DNA from: Leptospira terpstrae serovar Hualin str. LT 11-33 = ATCC 700639
GTDB lineage: Bacteria; Spirochaetota; Leptospiria; Leptospirales; Leptospiraceae
Length of the DNA: 64,000 bases
Direction: 5' to 3'
NCBI RefSeq assembly: GCF_000332495.1
Contig: NZ_AOGW02000016.1
Span: 130,353-194,352 of the forward strand
The notes beneath the pieces were generated by a model, which saw only the letters and a program-made list of their open reading frames with translations, had not been told where the DNA came from and searched no databases. Shown one piece after another: positions 9,835 through 18,015 of this stretch. Positions within the stretch are counted from its first letter, which is position 1. Every line of letters begins with the position of its first letter. A program made the position numbers and the translations under genes.

Positions 9835-9921
9835 GTTTCATACGTAATTCTAATTCAGAACGAACCCTAGGCAAGTGATTTTATTTTACAATCCAATCGA
9901 TTGATTAAAAGATGAACCATA

Positions 9922-11010
9922 GTGTGGAATCTAACAAGTCATTTGATTGCTTTTTCTGCCGGACTTTCCTTGCTCTTTGCTTGGGGAGAATTCTTGCGAA
10001 AAAACAGCACAGGACAAACCAAAGTGCAAGGAATGTTATTTCTCTTTGCCGCCATGTTTCAGGCACATACCTATTTTACATCCACAGGCCTTTACCAATT
10101 TTTCCCTCATTTTTATCTCATCCATTTACCCTTCACCGCCTGTATTGGAGCACTTCTTAGGCGCTACTTCTCAGAACTCTGGGATGAAAGTCCCAATGGA
10201 AACCGGTTTTCTTACTGGGAATTAATTCCTGCAGGGATTGTCACTGTTTTACTCATTCCCTTTTATACATCCTCTGGCGAAGATAAAATTGCACTTCACA
10301 CTCGCTATTTGAAGGAGGGTGTTCCACTGCTTTTTCAAATTACGATTCTCATCGCAGTTTCACCCATATTTTATGCGGCTTTTTATGTCTTCACTAACAT
10401 GGTTAAATACATTCGTTTGGACAGATTCAGAAATTCAGCTCACCTTCGTTTGGTGGGTATTGTAGTCGGGATTGGTGCCTTTTCTAGTTTAATTGGAATT
10501 TATACTTTATTTTTCCACCAAAGGCATGGATTGGAAATTGTCTCCACATTCATCGCCTTACTCCTCATTGGTGTTTACCTCTTGCGACAAAAAAGTCCAG
10601 AATTATGGGGAGAAGTGCAGAGAATTGTCATCGAAGAAAAGAAGTATCAAACCTCGCAATTGGGCGGATTCAATTTAGAGAATCTTCAAAACCAACTAAG
10701 ACAACTAATGGAAGTGGAAAAAATCTACAGAGACGAAAGTATCAATTTAGAAAAGTTGGCCATAGAGATGAATCTTTCAGAACACCAACTTTCTGAATAT
10801 TTGAACCTCCACGAAAAGAAGAGTTTCTTTCACTTGGTGAATCACTATCGTATCGGGGAAGCTAAAGAACTGTTTTCGTTACATCCGGAAAGAAACATCC
10901 TAACAATTGCTTACGATGTGGGGTTTCCTTCCAAATCAACATTTTATGACGCATTCAAACGAGAGATAGGTACTAGTCCTAGTGAATTTAGAAAATCATT
11001 GAAACAATGA
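9922..11010 (+). CDS. AraC-type transcriptional regulator with N-terminal membrane domain
   Basis: A 362-residue protein. Residues 1-230 form about seven hydrophobic helices (for example LIAFSAGLSLLFAWGEFL, GIVTVLLIPFYTS, FIALLLIGVYLL). The C-terminal ~100 residues are an AraC/XylS double helix-turn-helix (NLEKLAIEMNLSEHQLSEYLN, then ILTIAYDVGFPSKSTFYDAFKREIGTSPSEFRKSL). This architecture suggests a membrane-bound regulator that senses an envelope or lipophilic signal. It is divergent from the mlaE operon and followed by a hydroxylase gene after a clear terminator, so the likely targets are neighbours on either side; that is inference. Confidence 0.88.
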   Translation: MWNLTSHLIAFSAGLSLLFAWGEFLRKNSTGQTKVQGMLFLFAAMFQAHTYFTSTGLYQFFPHFYLIHLPFTACIGALLRRYFSELWDESPNGNRFSYWELIPAGIVTVLLIPFYTSSGEDKIALHTRYLKEGVPLLFQITILIAVSPIFYAAFYVFTNMVKYIRLDRFRNSAHLRLVGIVVGIGAFSSLIGIYTLFFHQRHGLEIVSTFIALLLIGVYLLRQKSPELWGEVQRIVIEEKKYQTSQLGGFNLENLQNQLRQLMEVEKIYRDESINLEKLAIEMNLSEHQLSEYLNLHEKKSFFHLVNHYRIGEAKELFSLHPERNILTIAYDVGFPSKSTFYDAFKREIGTSPSEFRKSLKQ

Positions 11011-11043
11011 TCCGAATGGACCCGTTCGGAATCATTTTTTATT
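11008..11043 (+). terminator. Rho-independent terminator of the AraC-type gene
   Basis: Starting within the TGA stop codon, TGATCCGAA (11008-11016) can pair with TTCGGAATCA (11025-11034) with a single-base bulge, around an 8-base loop. It is followed directly by TTTTTTATT. Stem plus T-run is a standard intrinsic terminator and separates the regulator from the downstream hydroxylase. Confidence 0.75.
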
Positions 11044-11123
11044 CCGACTTTACCGATCCGGTCGATTTGGAGTTTGATTTTTGTTAGAATGGATTCATTC
11101 GTAAGTGTTGTTAGGAGATTTGT

Positions 11124-11984
11124 ATGTTTGGTGGACCAGTTCAGTGTGAATTAGTTTTAGATTGTGTTACCAAAATTGGATTTGCACAAGGGATTTTGAA
11201 TTTCCTACGTTATTATCCAATTGCAGGGTTAGCTTTTCTTTTATTCTATGTTTGGCGAAAGGATTTTTTCGAAACCTACCGCATTCAAAAAGTATACCCG
11301 AAAGCCGAAAAAGTATGGAAGGAATTCCGTCAATCGGCTGTCACACTCGTTGTCTTTACACTCGTCGCTGTGACTAACATCACTTTAATGAAGGCAAAAA
11401 TTGTTCCGAGTGCAGTGTACTTTGGACCAGTATCCGGATGGTCTGGGGTTGGATATATTTTCTTAAGCTTCGCTCTCATCACAGTTTGGCATGAAACTTG
11501 GTTTTATTGGATGCACCGATTTGCTCACCTAAAAAAAGTATACCCACATGTGCATTCCGAACACCACCAATCGGTAAACCCTTCTCCACTTGCCGCCTAT
11601 AGGTTCCAAGCAACAGAAGCATTTTTAGAAGCCATATACATTGTTCCTTTTGTGATGTTTATTCCCATTCATTTTTATGTGTTAATCTTTCATACCTTCT
11701 ATGCTATGGTTTTAAATATTTGGTGGCATTTGGGTTATGAATTTTTTCCGAAAGGTTGGGCCTCACATCCTATCACAAAATGGATCAATACCTCCACACA
11801 CCACAACCTCCACCACCAGAAGTTCCAAGGAAACTACTCTCTCTATTTCAATGTTTGGGACAGGTTGATGGGAACTAACTTCCCAAATTATGAATCTTAC
11901 TTTGAACATGTGACTGCAGAAAGAGATAGGAAACGAAAAGAGAAAGTGGCAAGTGCCAACGTCGATCGTGAAGTTTTGGTTTAG
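11124..11984 (+). CDS. Sterol desaturase family membrane hydroxylase (short form)
   Basis: A 286-residue integral membrane di-iron enzyme. The histidine boxes appear in order: HETWFYWMHRFAH near residue 125, HVHSEHHQSVNPSPLAAYRF near 143, and HHNLHHQKFQGNYSLYFNVWDRLMGTNF near 225. Hydrophobic helices occur at 24-42, 70-88, 100-118 and 165-190. The spacing and the NYSLYFNVWDRLMGTNFP ending match C4-sterol/carotenoid-type hydroxylases, but no substrate can be assigned. It is the second member of this superfamily in the window (compare 5061-6245) and has its own leader after the AraC terminator. Confidence 0.87.
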   Translation: MFGGPVQCELVLDCVTKIGFAQGILNFLRYYPIAGLAFLLFYVWRKDFFETYRIQKVYPKAEKVWKEFRQSAVTLVVFTLVAVTNITLMKAKIVPSAVYFGPVSGWSGVGYIFLSFALITVWHETWFYWMHRFAHLKKVYPHVHSEHHQSVNPSPLAAYRFQATEAFLEAIYIVPFVMFIPIHFYVLIFHTFYAMVLNIWWHLGYEFFPKGWASHPITKWINTSTHHNLHHQKFQGNYSLYFNVWDRLMGTNFPNYESYFEHVTAERDRKRKEKVASANVDREVLV

Positions 11985-11991
11985 AAAATTT

Positions 11992-12022
11992 AAGGTTATA
12001 AGTTATCTTTGCTTATAACCTT
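11992..12022. terminator. Hairpin after the hydroxylase gene, probable terminator
   Basis: AAGGTTATAAG (11992-12002) and CTTATAACCTT (12012-12022) are perfect 11-bp inverted repeats with a 9-base loop, starting 8 bases after the stop codon. Only a weak T-run follows, so terminator efficiency is uncertain. The rest of 12023-12284 is AT-rich non-coding DNA in which I see nothing further except the ribosome binding site (GATAGAGGGGAAGTT) of the SDR gene. Confidence 0.6.
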
Positions 12023-12284
12023 TCAGTTACAAATGATGAATCAGAAAGAACTGGTGTTAAGTTTAAAATATTAACAAATACTTCTGGAAATTTAATTTCA
12101 TCTTAGAATTATAATAAACATAAAACCAAATAACCCAAAATGAATGTGCTAAGATTCATGATTCAATAAATTTACCATAGCAGATATTATCCCTATAAAA
12201 AAACAAAACCTGAATCTGATTCCTTTTGAATAACCAGTTGACCTATTTCTCCTTATCATCCCTAACAGAGATAGAGGGGAAGTT

Positions 12285-13142
12285 ATGAAATATGAATTGA
12301 AAGACAAAGTAGTCCTAATCACCGGTGCCACTGGGGGGATTGGAGCTGCCTGTGCCAGAGAACTACATGCCAATGGCGCCAAACTGGTATTAACCGACAT
12401 TTCTCAATCTTCAGTAAATGCTTTGGCATCAGAGTTTGCAAAGGAGAGAGTTTTAGCAAAGACGATGGATGTAACCAATTGGGAATCCATTAAAAAAGTA
12501 ATCAAGTTGACTGTCGCTACTTTTGGTAGACTTGATATCACCATTGCCAATGCTGGAATCTCCTGGAAAGAATCCGCATACACTGTATTTAACTGTGATG
12601 AGGCTGAATTTGAAAAAATAATAGATGTGGACTTATTAGGTGTTTGGCGGTCAATCAAAGCGTCTTTACCGGAAGTAGTCAAAAACCAAGGCCAAATCGT
12701 AGTTACTTCCTCCATCTATGCCTTTACCAATGGAATGTGCAATGCACCTTATGCCACATCCAAAGCCGGAATCGAAATGTTGTCCCGCTCCCTTAGAGCA
12801 GAACTGGCTGGTAAGGGTGCAAGTGCGACTGTTTTATATCCTGGTTGGATCTCAACACCACTTACAGAAGGTGTTTTCGGTGGAGACAATCTAACAACAG
12901 AAATGCGGGAGATTGGATTTCCTCCTTACTTGAGAAAAGCAATCCCTCCTAAAAAAGTGGCCACAGCCCTAGTCAAAGGATTAAAGAAAAGAAGCCCAAG
13001 AATCATTGTCCCTGCAAGATGGATTCCTATCCAAATTCTCCGAGGGATAGTGGGTATAGTTTCCGATTGGTTTCTTGCAGAGAATTCAAAAATCCAGTCA
13101 ATGCTTCTTGCATTGGAATCAAGGACCAAAAGAAGAAAGTAA
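12285..13142 (+). CDS. SDR family NAD(P)-dependent oxidoreductase
   Basis: Classical short-chain dehydrogenase/reductase of 285 residues. The nucleotide-binding motif VVLITGATGGIGAACARELH is at the N-terminus, NAG is at residues 88-90, the catalytic Ser lies in VVTSSIYAF, and the Tyr-Lys pair is in APYATSKAGIEML. After the core there is a 3-ketosphinganine-reductase-like C-terminal tail (PPKKVATALVKGLKKRSPRIIVPARW) with a possible amphipathic or membrane-associated helix. A lipid or hydrophobic alcohol/ketone substrate is plausible but not provable. It stands alone between two non-coding stretches with a strong GAGGGGA Shine-Dalgarno sequence. Confidence 0.9.
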   Translation: MKYELKDKVVLITGATGGIGAACARELHANGAKLVLTDISQSSVNALASEFAKERVLAKTMDVTNWESIKKVIKLTVATFGRLDITIANAGISWKESAYTVFNCDEAEFEKIIDVDLLGVWRSIKASLPEVVKNQGQIVVTSSIYAFTNGMCNAPYATSKAGIEMLSRSLRAELAGKGASATVLYPGWISTPLTEGVFGGDNLTTEMREIGFPPYLRKAIPPKKVATALVKGLKKRSPRIIVPARWIPIQILRGIVGIVSDWFLAENSKIQSMLLALESRTKRRK

Positions 13143-13486
13143 TTTTCAAAGGAAGGTGCATTTAGAAATCGCAAAAGTAACTTTTTGCAGTGGCCTACAA
13201 AGGTAAGTGACTTACTTTTTACAGCTGCTTTCAAAGGTAAGTGGCAAACTATCGAAAGTCTGTTTCCAAAGGGATGTTCCATAACTTTTACACCCACTTT
13301 CTTTATACAACGTGTCCATAATTAGGACTTGTTTGCTTTTCCACGGTCACCAAAAGCAAAGGAGATCATAGTCCTTTTTCGGCAACTTTCGAAAGGAACT
13401 GACTTTCAATCTACATTCACTTTCGAAAGAAAGCCACTTACCATTTGCACCTACTTTCCTACTCCGGTGACTCACCCAGACCAAAT
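13141..13486. repeat. Two oppositely oriented 17-bp-period degenerate repeat arrays forming a large imperfect palindrome
   Basis: This fills most of the 443-bp gap between the SDR gene and flgB. On the + strand, units beginning ACTTTC/ACTTACC/ACTCACC start at 13385, 13402, 13419, 13436, 13453 and 13470, exactly 17 bases apart six times. On the - strand, similar units (ACTTACCTTTG or ACTTTCG) begin at 13259, 13242, 13208, 13191 and 13157, all multiples of 17 apart. The arrays face each other: GGTAAGTGGC (13236-13245) complements GCCACTTACC (13433-13442) and CGAAAGT (13253-13259) complements ACTTTCG (13419-13425). In the centre TTTGCTTTT (13332-13340) pairs with AAAAGCAAA (13352-13360). A period of 17 is incompatible with a conserved reading frame. 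Function unknown. Confidence 0.65.
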
Positions 13487-13585
13487 CTCAACCGAACTGA
13501 CTTTCCTTTTTTCTCTCTGTGAGACATAAAATGCTTTAGGGGGAAGAAAATCCGACCGAAGGGGAGTGTAGAGAGGAAGAGAAAT

Positions 13586-14017
13586 ATGTTTGAAGCAACA
13601 CATTTCATGAAAACTCAAGACCTTTTGGAACGTGGCCTTGGTGCGGCGACCCAAAGGCGAAAAGTGATTACTGATAATATCGCCAATGCGGATGTTCCCA
13701 ATTTTAAACGCTCGGAAGTAGTGTTTGAATCTATGCTCAAACGAGCCATAGAGTCTGAGAAAATCGAAAAGGACAAAGCAGTACCGACAAAGATCACGAA
13801 CGACCGTCATATAGAATTTTTTAAACCATTAGACTACCGCGATGCCAAACCCAAAACCAATTTGGATTATCTGACTACGATGCGTCCTGATGGAAACAAC
13901 GTAGACATTGAAAAAGAAGTGGTCGAAGCCAATCAAAACCAAATGAGTTACAGCCTTATGATTGATAGACTCAACCAAAATAATCGCCTTCTCAACATCG
14001 TGATGAGAACCAACTAA
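13586..14017 (+). CDS. flgB: Flagellar basal-body proximal rod protein FlgB
   Basis: A 143-residue rod subunit assembled in the periplasmic flagellar basal body. The N-terminal rod signature is visible (LLERGLGAATQRRKVITDNIANADVPNFKRSEVVFES), as is the C-terminal coiled-coil helix ending in MSYSLMIDRLNQNNRLLNIVMRTN, which packs in the rod. It heads the flgB-flgC-fliE cluster, with flgC 10 bases downstream. The upstream leader is purine-rich (GAGAGGAAGAG at the ribosome binding site). Confidence 0.95.
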   Translation: MFEATHFMKTQDLLERGLGAATQRRKVITDNIANADVPNFKRSEVVFESMLKRAIESEKIEKDKAVPTKITNDRHIEFFKPLDYRDAKPKTNLDYLTTMRPDGNNVDIEKEVVEANQNQMSYSLMIDRLNQNNRLLNIVMRTN

Positions 14018-14027
14018 GGAGTAAGTT

Positions 14028-14489
14028 ATGGGAATGTTTGATTCTATTAATATTTCAGCGACAGGGCTTTCGGCCCAAAGACTCCGAATGGATGTCATTT
14101 CCAATAACATTGCAAACTCGACTACAACGAGAAATACCAATGGAGATGGTCCTTTTCGAAGAGACCGCGTCATACTAACACCGATTAACTTAAGAACCAA
14201 TTGGAAAAGTCCAGTGTATCCTTTTGGTGTGGCTCCCGGCGAAGGCAAAGGGGTAAAAGTGATGAAAATTGAAAAGGACATGAGTCCTCTCAGGCTCACA
14301 TATGATCCCACTCATCCTGACGCCATCCAAACGGGCCCCAAAAAAGGGTACGTGGAACTTCCCAATATCAACATCGTTACAGAGATGACGGATATGATCT
14401 CGGCATCCCGCTCCTATGAGGCCAATGTCCAACTCATCAATGGATCCAAAGCAATGATGAACAAAGCTATGGAAATCGGTCGGGCCTAA
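14028..14489 (+). CDS. flgC: Flagellar basal-body proximal rod protein FlgC
   Basis: A 153-residue rod subunit. It carries the rod/hook N-terminal signature (FDSINISATGLSAQRLRMDVISNNIANSTT) and the C-terminal FlgC motif GYVELPNINIVTEMTDMISASRSYEANVQLINGSKAMMNKAMEIGRA. Typical length and close spacing to flgB support co-translation. A short stem (GGTCGG at 14478-14483 with CCGACC at 14494-14499) spans its stop codon but lacks a T-run, so it is probably not a terminator. Confidence 0.96.
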   Translation: MGMFDSINISATGLSAQRLRMDVISNNIANSTTTRNTNGDGPFRRDRVILTPINLRTNWKSPVYPFGVAPGEGKGVKVMKIEKDMSPLRLTYDPTHPDAIQTGPKKGYVELPNINIVTEMTDMISASRSYEANVQLINGSKAMMNKAMEIGRA

Positions 14490-14593
14490 AAATCCGACCC
14501 AATCCCTTCCCAGCTTTCCCTTTTTTTAATGTGACATAATTTTTTTCTTTAGGTTTTCCCAATTTGGCCGATGAATAGAATGAGGAAACACCC

Positions 14594-14959
14594 ATGGCCA
14601 TTGATCGCATTTCCAATCTAAGTTCCCAAACCTACAAACCCTATTCCCTTCTCCCCCAAGGAGACAAGGTAGGAATCTTTCGTTCCGATGAACGCCACTA
14701 TGGAAAAACGAATGAAGCTAAATCTCCTGATGAAGTAGCAGGGACTTTCGGAGATGCTTTAAAAAAAGCCTTTGAACAAGTGAATGACCAACAAGTAGAA
14801 GCAGATGAACTCACACAAAAAATTGTTTTTGATCCAAACTCTGTAGAACTCCACGATGTAATGATTGCTGCGGAAAAAGCTAGGATCTCTTTGACATTTG
14901 CAAAAACAATGTCTGATGGATTTGTAAGAGCTTACCGCGAACTAACAACACTTAGATAA
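14594..14959 (+). CDS. fliE: Flagellar hook-basal body complex protein FliE
   Basis: A 121-residue junction protein that links the MS ring to the rod. The FliE core is the C-terminal two thirds: TFGDALKKAFEQVNDQQVEADELTQKIVFDPNSVELHDVMIAAEKARISLTFAKTMSDGFVRAYRELTTL. The first ~45 residues form a low-complexity N-terminus longer than in enteric FliE. It is separated from flgC by 104 bases, which include a pyrimidine-rich stretch and an AATGAGGA ribosome binding site. Its usual downstream partner fliF is absent here and instead lies at 26249. Confidence 0.93.
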   Translation: MAIDRISNLSSQTYKPYSLLPQGDKVGIFRSDERHYGKTNEAKSPDEVAGTFGDALKKAFEQVNDQQVEADELTQKIVFDPNSVELHDVMIAAEKARISLTFAKTMSDGFVRAYRELTTLR

Positions 14960-14974
14960 ACGATAGCCAATGGT

Positions 14975-15448
14975 TTATGGCGTAGGGCGACCAAACACGC
15001 GCTCTACGGCCTCGTATCGAATTTCAATTTTGTCACTCGGGCCTACGCGAACTCCTCGTTTCATTTGGACTCCATCCACTCTCTCTTCATTCACATACAC
15101 CACCCAACCTTCGGACCAAGAATTTCTTTTTCCATTCACTTCCATAATTTCTTCCGTTCTATTGGTAGAAATAAAACGCATGGAAGGATCTTCTTTTTTA
15201 GATAATTCCGCAAGGATCAGTAATAAATCTTTTGATTCCAATAAAGATGAAGGGATGGATTTTGTTTCTTCATAATCCTCTGAGAAAAACTGAATTTGAA
15301 TTTCAGGGGCTTTCGACTTTTTAGATTTTATGGGTAAATTACATTGAAGAAGGATTAAAACCATGCCGAGAGAAAAAACAGAATATAAAAGCTTTTGTTT
15401 CAATGGAAATGGACTTTTACCTTTTGAGTTCTGTTTTTTCAAAAGCAT
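14975..15448 (-). CDS. Putative lipoprotein with DUF4430-like C-terminus
   Basis: A small exported protein. The N-terminal hydrophobic segment ends in a lipobox (LGMVLILLQC), predicting a lipoprotein. The C-terminal region SEGWVVYVNEERVDGVQM...VGPSDKIEIRYEAV resembles the DUF4430/transcobalamin C-terminal beta-grasp-like domain found in surface proteins. The ATG at 15448 overlaps the upstream MBL gene by 32 bases; a TTG at 15403 (MKQKLLYSVFSLG) would avoid the overlap and give a shorter signal peptide, so the start is uncertain. Role unknown. It converges on fliE. Confidence 0.75.
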   Translation of the reverse strand: MLLKKQNSKGKSPFPLKQKLLYSVFSLGMVLILLQCNLPIKSKKSKAPEIQIQFFSEDYEETKSIPSSLLESKDLLLILAELSKKEDPSMRFISTNRTEEIMEVNGKRNSWSEGWVVYVNEERVDGVQMKRGVRVGPSDKIEIRYEAVERVFGRPTP

Positions 15449-16349
15449 ACACTAACCCTTGTGCATTTAAATTTACATCCAAACGCAATAGTTTCCAATC
15501 AGAATCCGTTAAGTGAATGGAATGTTTTGTTGCCAATGTTTGGATCATGGCTTCCACTTTTGATTCCATAAAGGACAACCTTTCCCCTTTAGCAATTCCA
15601 CTCAACTGAAAGATGGCTTCCTGGCAAAGAGTGAGTCCTTCTTTTAAATCCTCTGCATTCTTTTTTAAGTCTCCAATCGGACCGAAATGAGTTAAATACG
15701 CTAAACTGGCCCCAGTTTCCAAAATTCTGTCGAGAGAACGAATGGCTTCCGCAAAATCAAAGTCAGTTGGTGTTGTAGTGGGAAAAATAAATCGTTTTCC
15801 ATTTTCTAATTGTGGATAGGAGATTCCAAAGGAGTCTCCCGTGTAAATCCCATTTGTTTTTTGATCATAAATACAAAAGTGGTGGTTGGCATGGCCTTTG
15901 GTATACAAAAATTGAAAGGAATGCCCTTTCCATTCTAACCACTCCCCATCTTCCATTATGCGAATTTTTTCTTTTGGTATGGGTTTGATTTCTCCATATA
16001 AGGAATCAAAATTTTCTTTTCCATAAACCGAGGTAGCACTTTTGATGAGTAAACTTGGATCCATCAAATGTTTTGCGGTTTTCGGATGAGCAAGTAATAT
16101 TGCATTGGGACAGGCTTCAAGAAGTGCCCAAGCTCCTCCGGCGTGATCCAGATGCACATGAGTGACTATCACAAAATCTAGGTTCTCTGGTTCTATCCCA
16201 AACGACTTCATCGCTGATAGAATCTTTGGAATGGCATACGTTGTATTGGTTTCAACAACAACACCTCGACCTTCTTCTTCTAGAAGATAGGCCGAAGCCA
16301 CCTGATGGATGTTTGCATATTCGGTATCAATGGTTTGGACAGTACCCAT
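15417..16349 (-). CDS. MBL-fold metallo-hydrolase
   Basis: Metallo-beta-lactamase-fold enzyme of about 310 residues, without signal peptide. The zinc motif is FVIVTHVHLDHAGGA, with later metal ligands in GHANHHFCIYD (about residue 160) and IYTGDSFGISYPQ, and the C-terminal YLTHFGPIGD. The helical C-terminal part resembles glyoxalase II-like or lactonase-like members, but no substrate is assigned. ATG 16349 (MGTVQTID) is preferred over a TTG two codons earlier. It probably shares a transcript with the downstream lipoprotein gene. Confidence 0.87.
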   Translation of the reverse strand: MGTVQTIDTEYANIHQVASAYLLEEEGRGVVVETNTTYAIPKILSAMKSFGIEPENLDFVIVTHVHLDHAGGAWALLEACPNAILLAHPKTAKHLMDPSLLIKSATSVYGKENFDSLYGEIKPIPKEKIRIMEDGEWLEWKGHSFQFLYTKGHANHHFCIYDQKTNGIYTGDSFGISYPQLENGKRFIFPTTTPTDFDFAEAIRSLDRILETGASLAYLTHFGPIGDLKKNAEDLKEGLTLCQEAIFQLSGIAKGERLSFMESKVEAMIQTLATKHSIHLTDSDWKLLRLDVNLNAQGLVYAFEKTELKR

Positions 16350-16410
16350 AACCAATGATAAAACTAAATACTGTCACTTGTCAGCCGAAATTCCTAAAGG
16401 GGAATTGAAT

Positions 16411-18015
16411 TCAAACAGGTAATTTTAAGATTTTATAAATTGTTTCTGTTTCTTTCCTTTTTGTCTCTTCTGACCACTTCCATTCCGCTGCTGCAACATC
16501 AATGATGGCCTTCATAATTTCATCAGAAAGAATCCCCAAAGTTCCAAGGCCTGTCCTTCTTAAAAAGATATCAGATAATGATTTGGCCATTTCGTAACGA
16601 ATTACATAGACAACTTCCGCCAGTATTTCTCCATCGGGATTGAGAACGGCACTTAAGGTTTTGGTCTTTTTTGCCAATTCTAAAATCATCTCGTATTGTA
16701 AGCCGTAATGCCGGACCAAATAATCGATAGTCTTTTCAGAGAAATCCTTATTTTGTTTGATCGCACCTTGGATAAAAATTTCTACATTCGGGATTTGTGA
16801 TGCGTATAAATATTGTTTTGCGGAAATATTGCCAGTGGCTTTTTTGGTTAATTTCTTTTTGATTCTTTTGAAAATTGATTCTGCAAAATTCCGACTCGTT
16901 GTATACTTTCCGCCAGCTGCAGTAATGAGACCTTCGACTCCATCCCGAGCATGGTCATACAATTCTGACCTTCTAGATGCAGAATAGGTATCATCAGAAC
17001 TTTCAATTAATGGACGAAGGCCACCATAAGCAAAAATCACATCATCAATTGATAACTTCTCTTTGATATGAGATGTTTCATTGATATAATCAATGAACTC
17101 AAGTATACTTTCTCGAGTAAGTTTCCAATCTTCTACATTTCCAAAATAAGATTTTTCTGTTGGCCCAATCATGGAATGTCCTCTCCAAGGAGCAAAACTG
17201 AAATGACCTTTATCCCCTACATAGAGAGTCATTAAATTGGTTAGTTTTTTGGTAATGATATAAATTCCTTCGGACCTTTTCTTAGGGAGAGGTTGTTCGG
17301 TTTTTGGAGATTTAGAAAGTATATGATGAGTCCAGGGTCCTGAGGCATTGATTGTTACTTTGGAACGAATTTCGGATTCTGCATTGGTAAGTGCATCTCG
17401 AACGCGAATTCCCACAACGGCATTTCCTTTCCAAAGTAAATCTTCAACAACAGTATAGTTCGAAATTTTAGCGCCGTAAGCGACTGCCGATTTTAAAAAA
17501 CTAAGCGTTAATCTTTCGGGACTCAAACAAATCGCATCATAAAAATAGGCAGCATCATCAAAGTCCCCCAAATTCTTTTCTAAAAGTTCCTTTCGTTTGA
17601 GGTATTTGTGATTTGGAATTTGTTTGGATTCATCCCAAGTCCACCTGCTATCAAAAGACAAAAGGTCATATACAAAAAGGCCAATCCTTGCGATGAGTCC
17701 CGGTTTTGGAAGCACCATAGGATAAGGATAAACTAAGTTAGGTGCAATGTTAGAAAGAATTCTCCTCTCCTTTAATGCTTCCCTCACTAGACCTATTTCA
17801 AATTGTTTTAGATAACGAAGCCCACCGTGAATGAGTTTACCTGTGGCAGCAGAGGTGGCTCCACCAAAATCTTTTTTTTCGACAAGAGCCACTGAATACC
17901 CACGACTAGCGCATTCATAAGCCAAAGTGGCACCGGTTATCCCTCCACCAACGATTGTGACATCGAATTCTTCCCCATCATATGATTCTATAAAACGGTC
18001 CAGTTTTAAATTCAT
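16411..18015 (-). CDS. glpD: Glycerol-3-phosphate dehydrogenase/oxidase family protein (FAD-dependent)
   Basis: A 534-residue flavoprotein. It has FAD-binding VTIVGGGITGATLAYECASRGYSVALVEKKDFGGATSAATGKLIHGGLRYL, the typical GlpD N-terminus, and substrate-domain segments GPWTHHIL, GHFSFAPWRGHSMIGPTEKSY, FAYGGLRPLIES and the GLITAAGGKYTTSRNFAE motif. The C-terminal helical DAO_C domain is present. The expected reaction is sn-glycerol-3-phosphate to dihydroxyacetone phosphate with electrons to quinone. It is the last gene of a three-gene operon, with its ATG overlapping the upstream phosphotransferase stop (ATGA). Confidence 0.9.
   Translation of the reverse strand: MNLKLDRFIESYDGEEFDVTIVGGGITGATLAYECASRGYSVALVEKKDFGGATSAATGKLIHGGLRYLKQFEIGLVREALKERRILSNIAPNLVYPYPMVLPKPGLIARIGLFVYDLLSFDSRWTWDESKQIPNHKYLKRKELLEKNLGDFDDAAYFYDAICLSPERLTLSFLKSAVAYGAKISNYTVVEDLLWKGNAVVGIRVRDALTNAESEIRSKVTINASGPWTHHILSKSPKTEQPLPKKRSEGIYIITKKLTNLMTLYVGDKGHFSFAPWRGHSMIGPTEKSYFGNVEDWKLTRESILEFIDYINETSHIKEKLSIDDVIFAYGGLRPLIESSDDTYSASRRSELYDHARDGVEGLITAAGGKYTTSRNFAESIFKRIKKKLTKKATGNISAKQYLYASQIPNVEIFIQGAIKQNKDFSEKTIDYLVRHYGLQYEMILELAKKTKTLSAVLNPDGEILAEVVYVIRYEMAKSLSDIFLRRTGLGTLGILSDEIMKAIIDVAAAEWKWSEETKRKETETIYKILKLPV

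Noticed and set aside
12149..12400. Minus-strand 83-aa open frame before the SDR gene
   Set aside because: It overlaps the conserved SDR N-terminus antisense, and the upstream part is AT-rich non-coding sequence.
13329..13529. Short open frame across the repeat block
   Set aside because: It is generated within 17-bp-period non-coding repeats, has no ribosome binding site or recognisable protein pattern, and the period is not a multiple of three.
13472..13810. Minus-strand open frame overlapping the start of flgB
   Set aside because: It is antisense to the conserved flgB coding sequence and its translation shows no family features.
14478..14499. Hairpin across the flgC stop as a terminator
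   Set aside because: Only 6-bp arms and no T-run; fliE downstream belongs to the same functional cluster.
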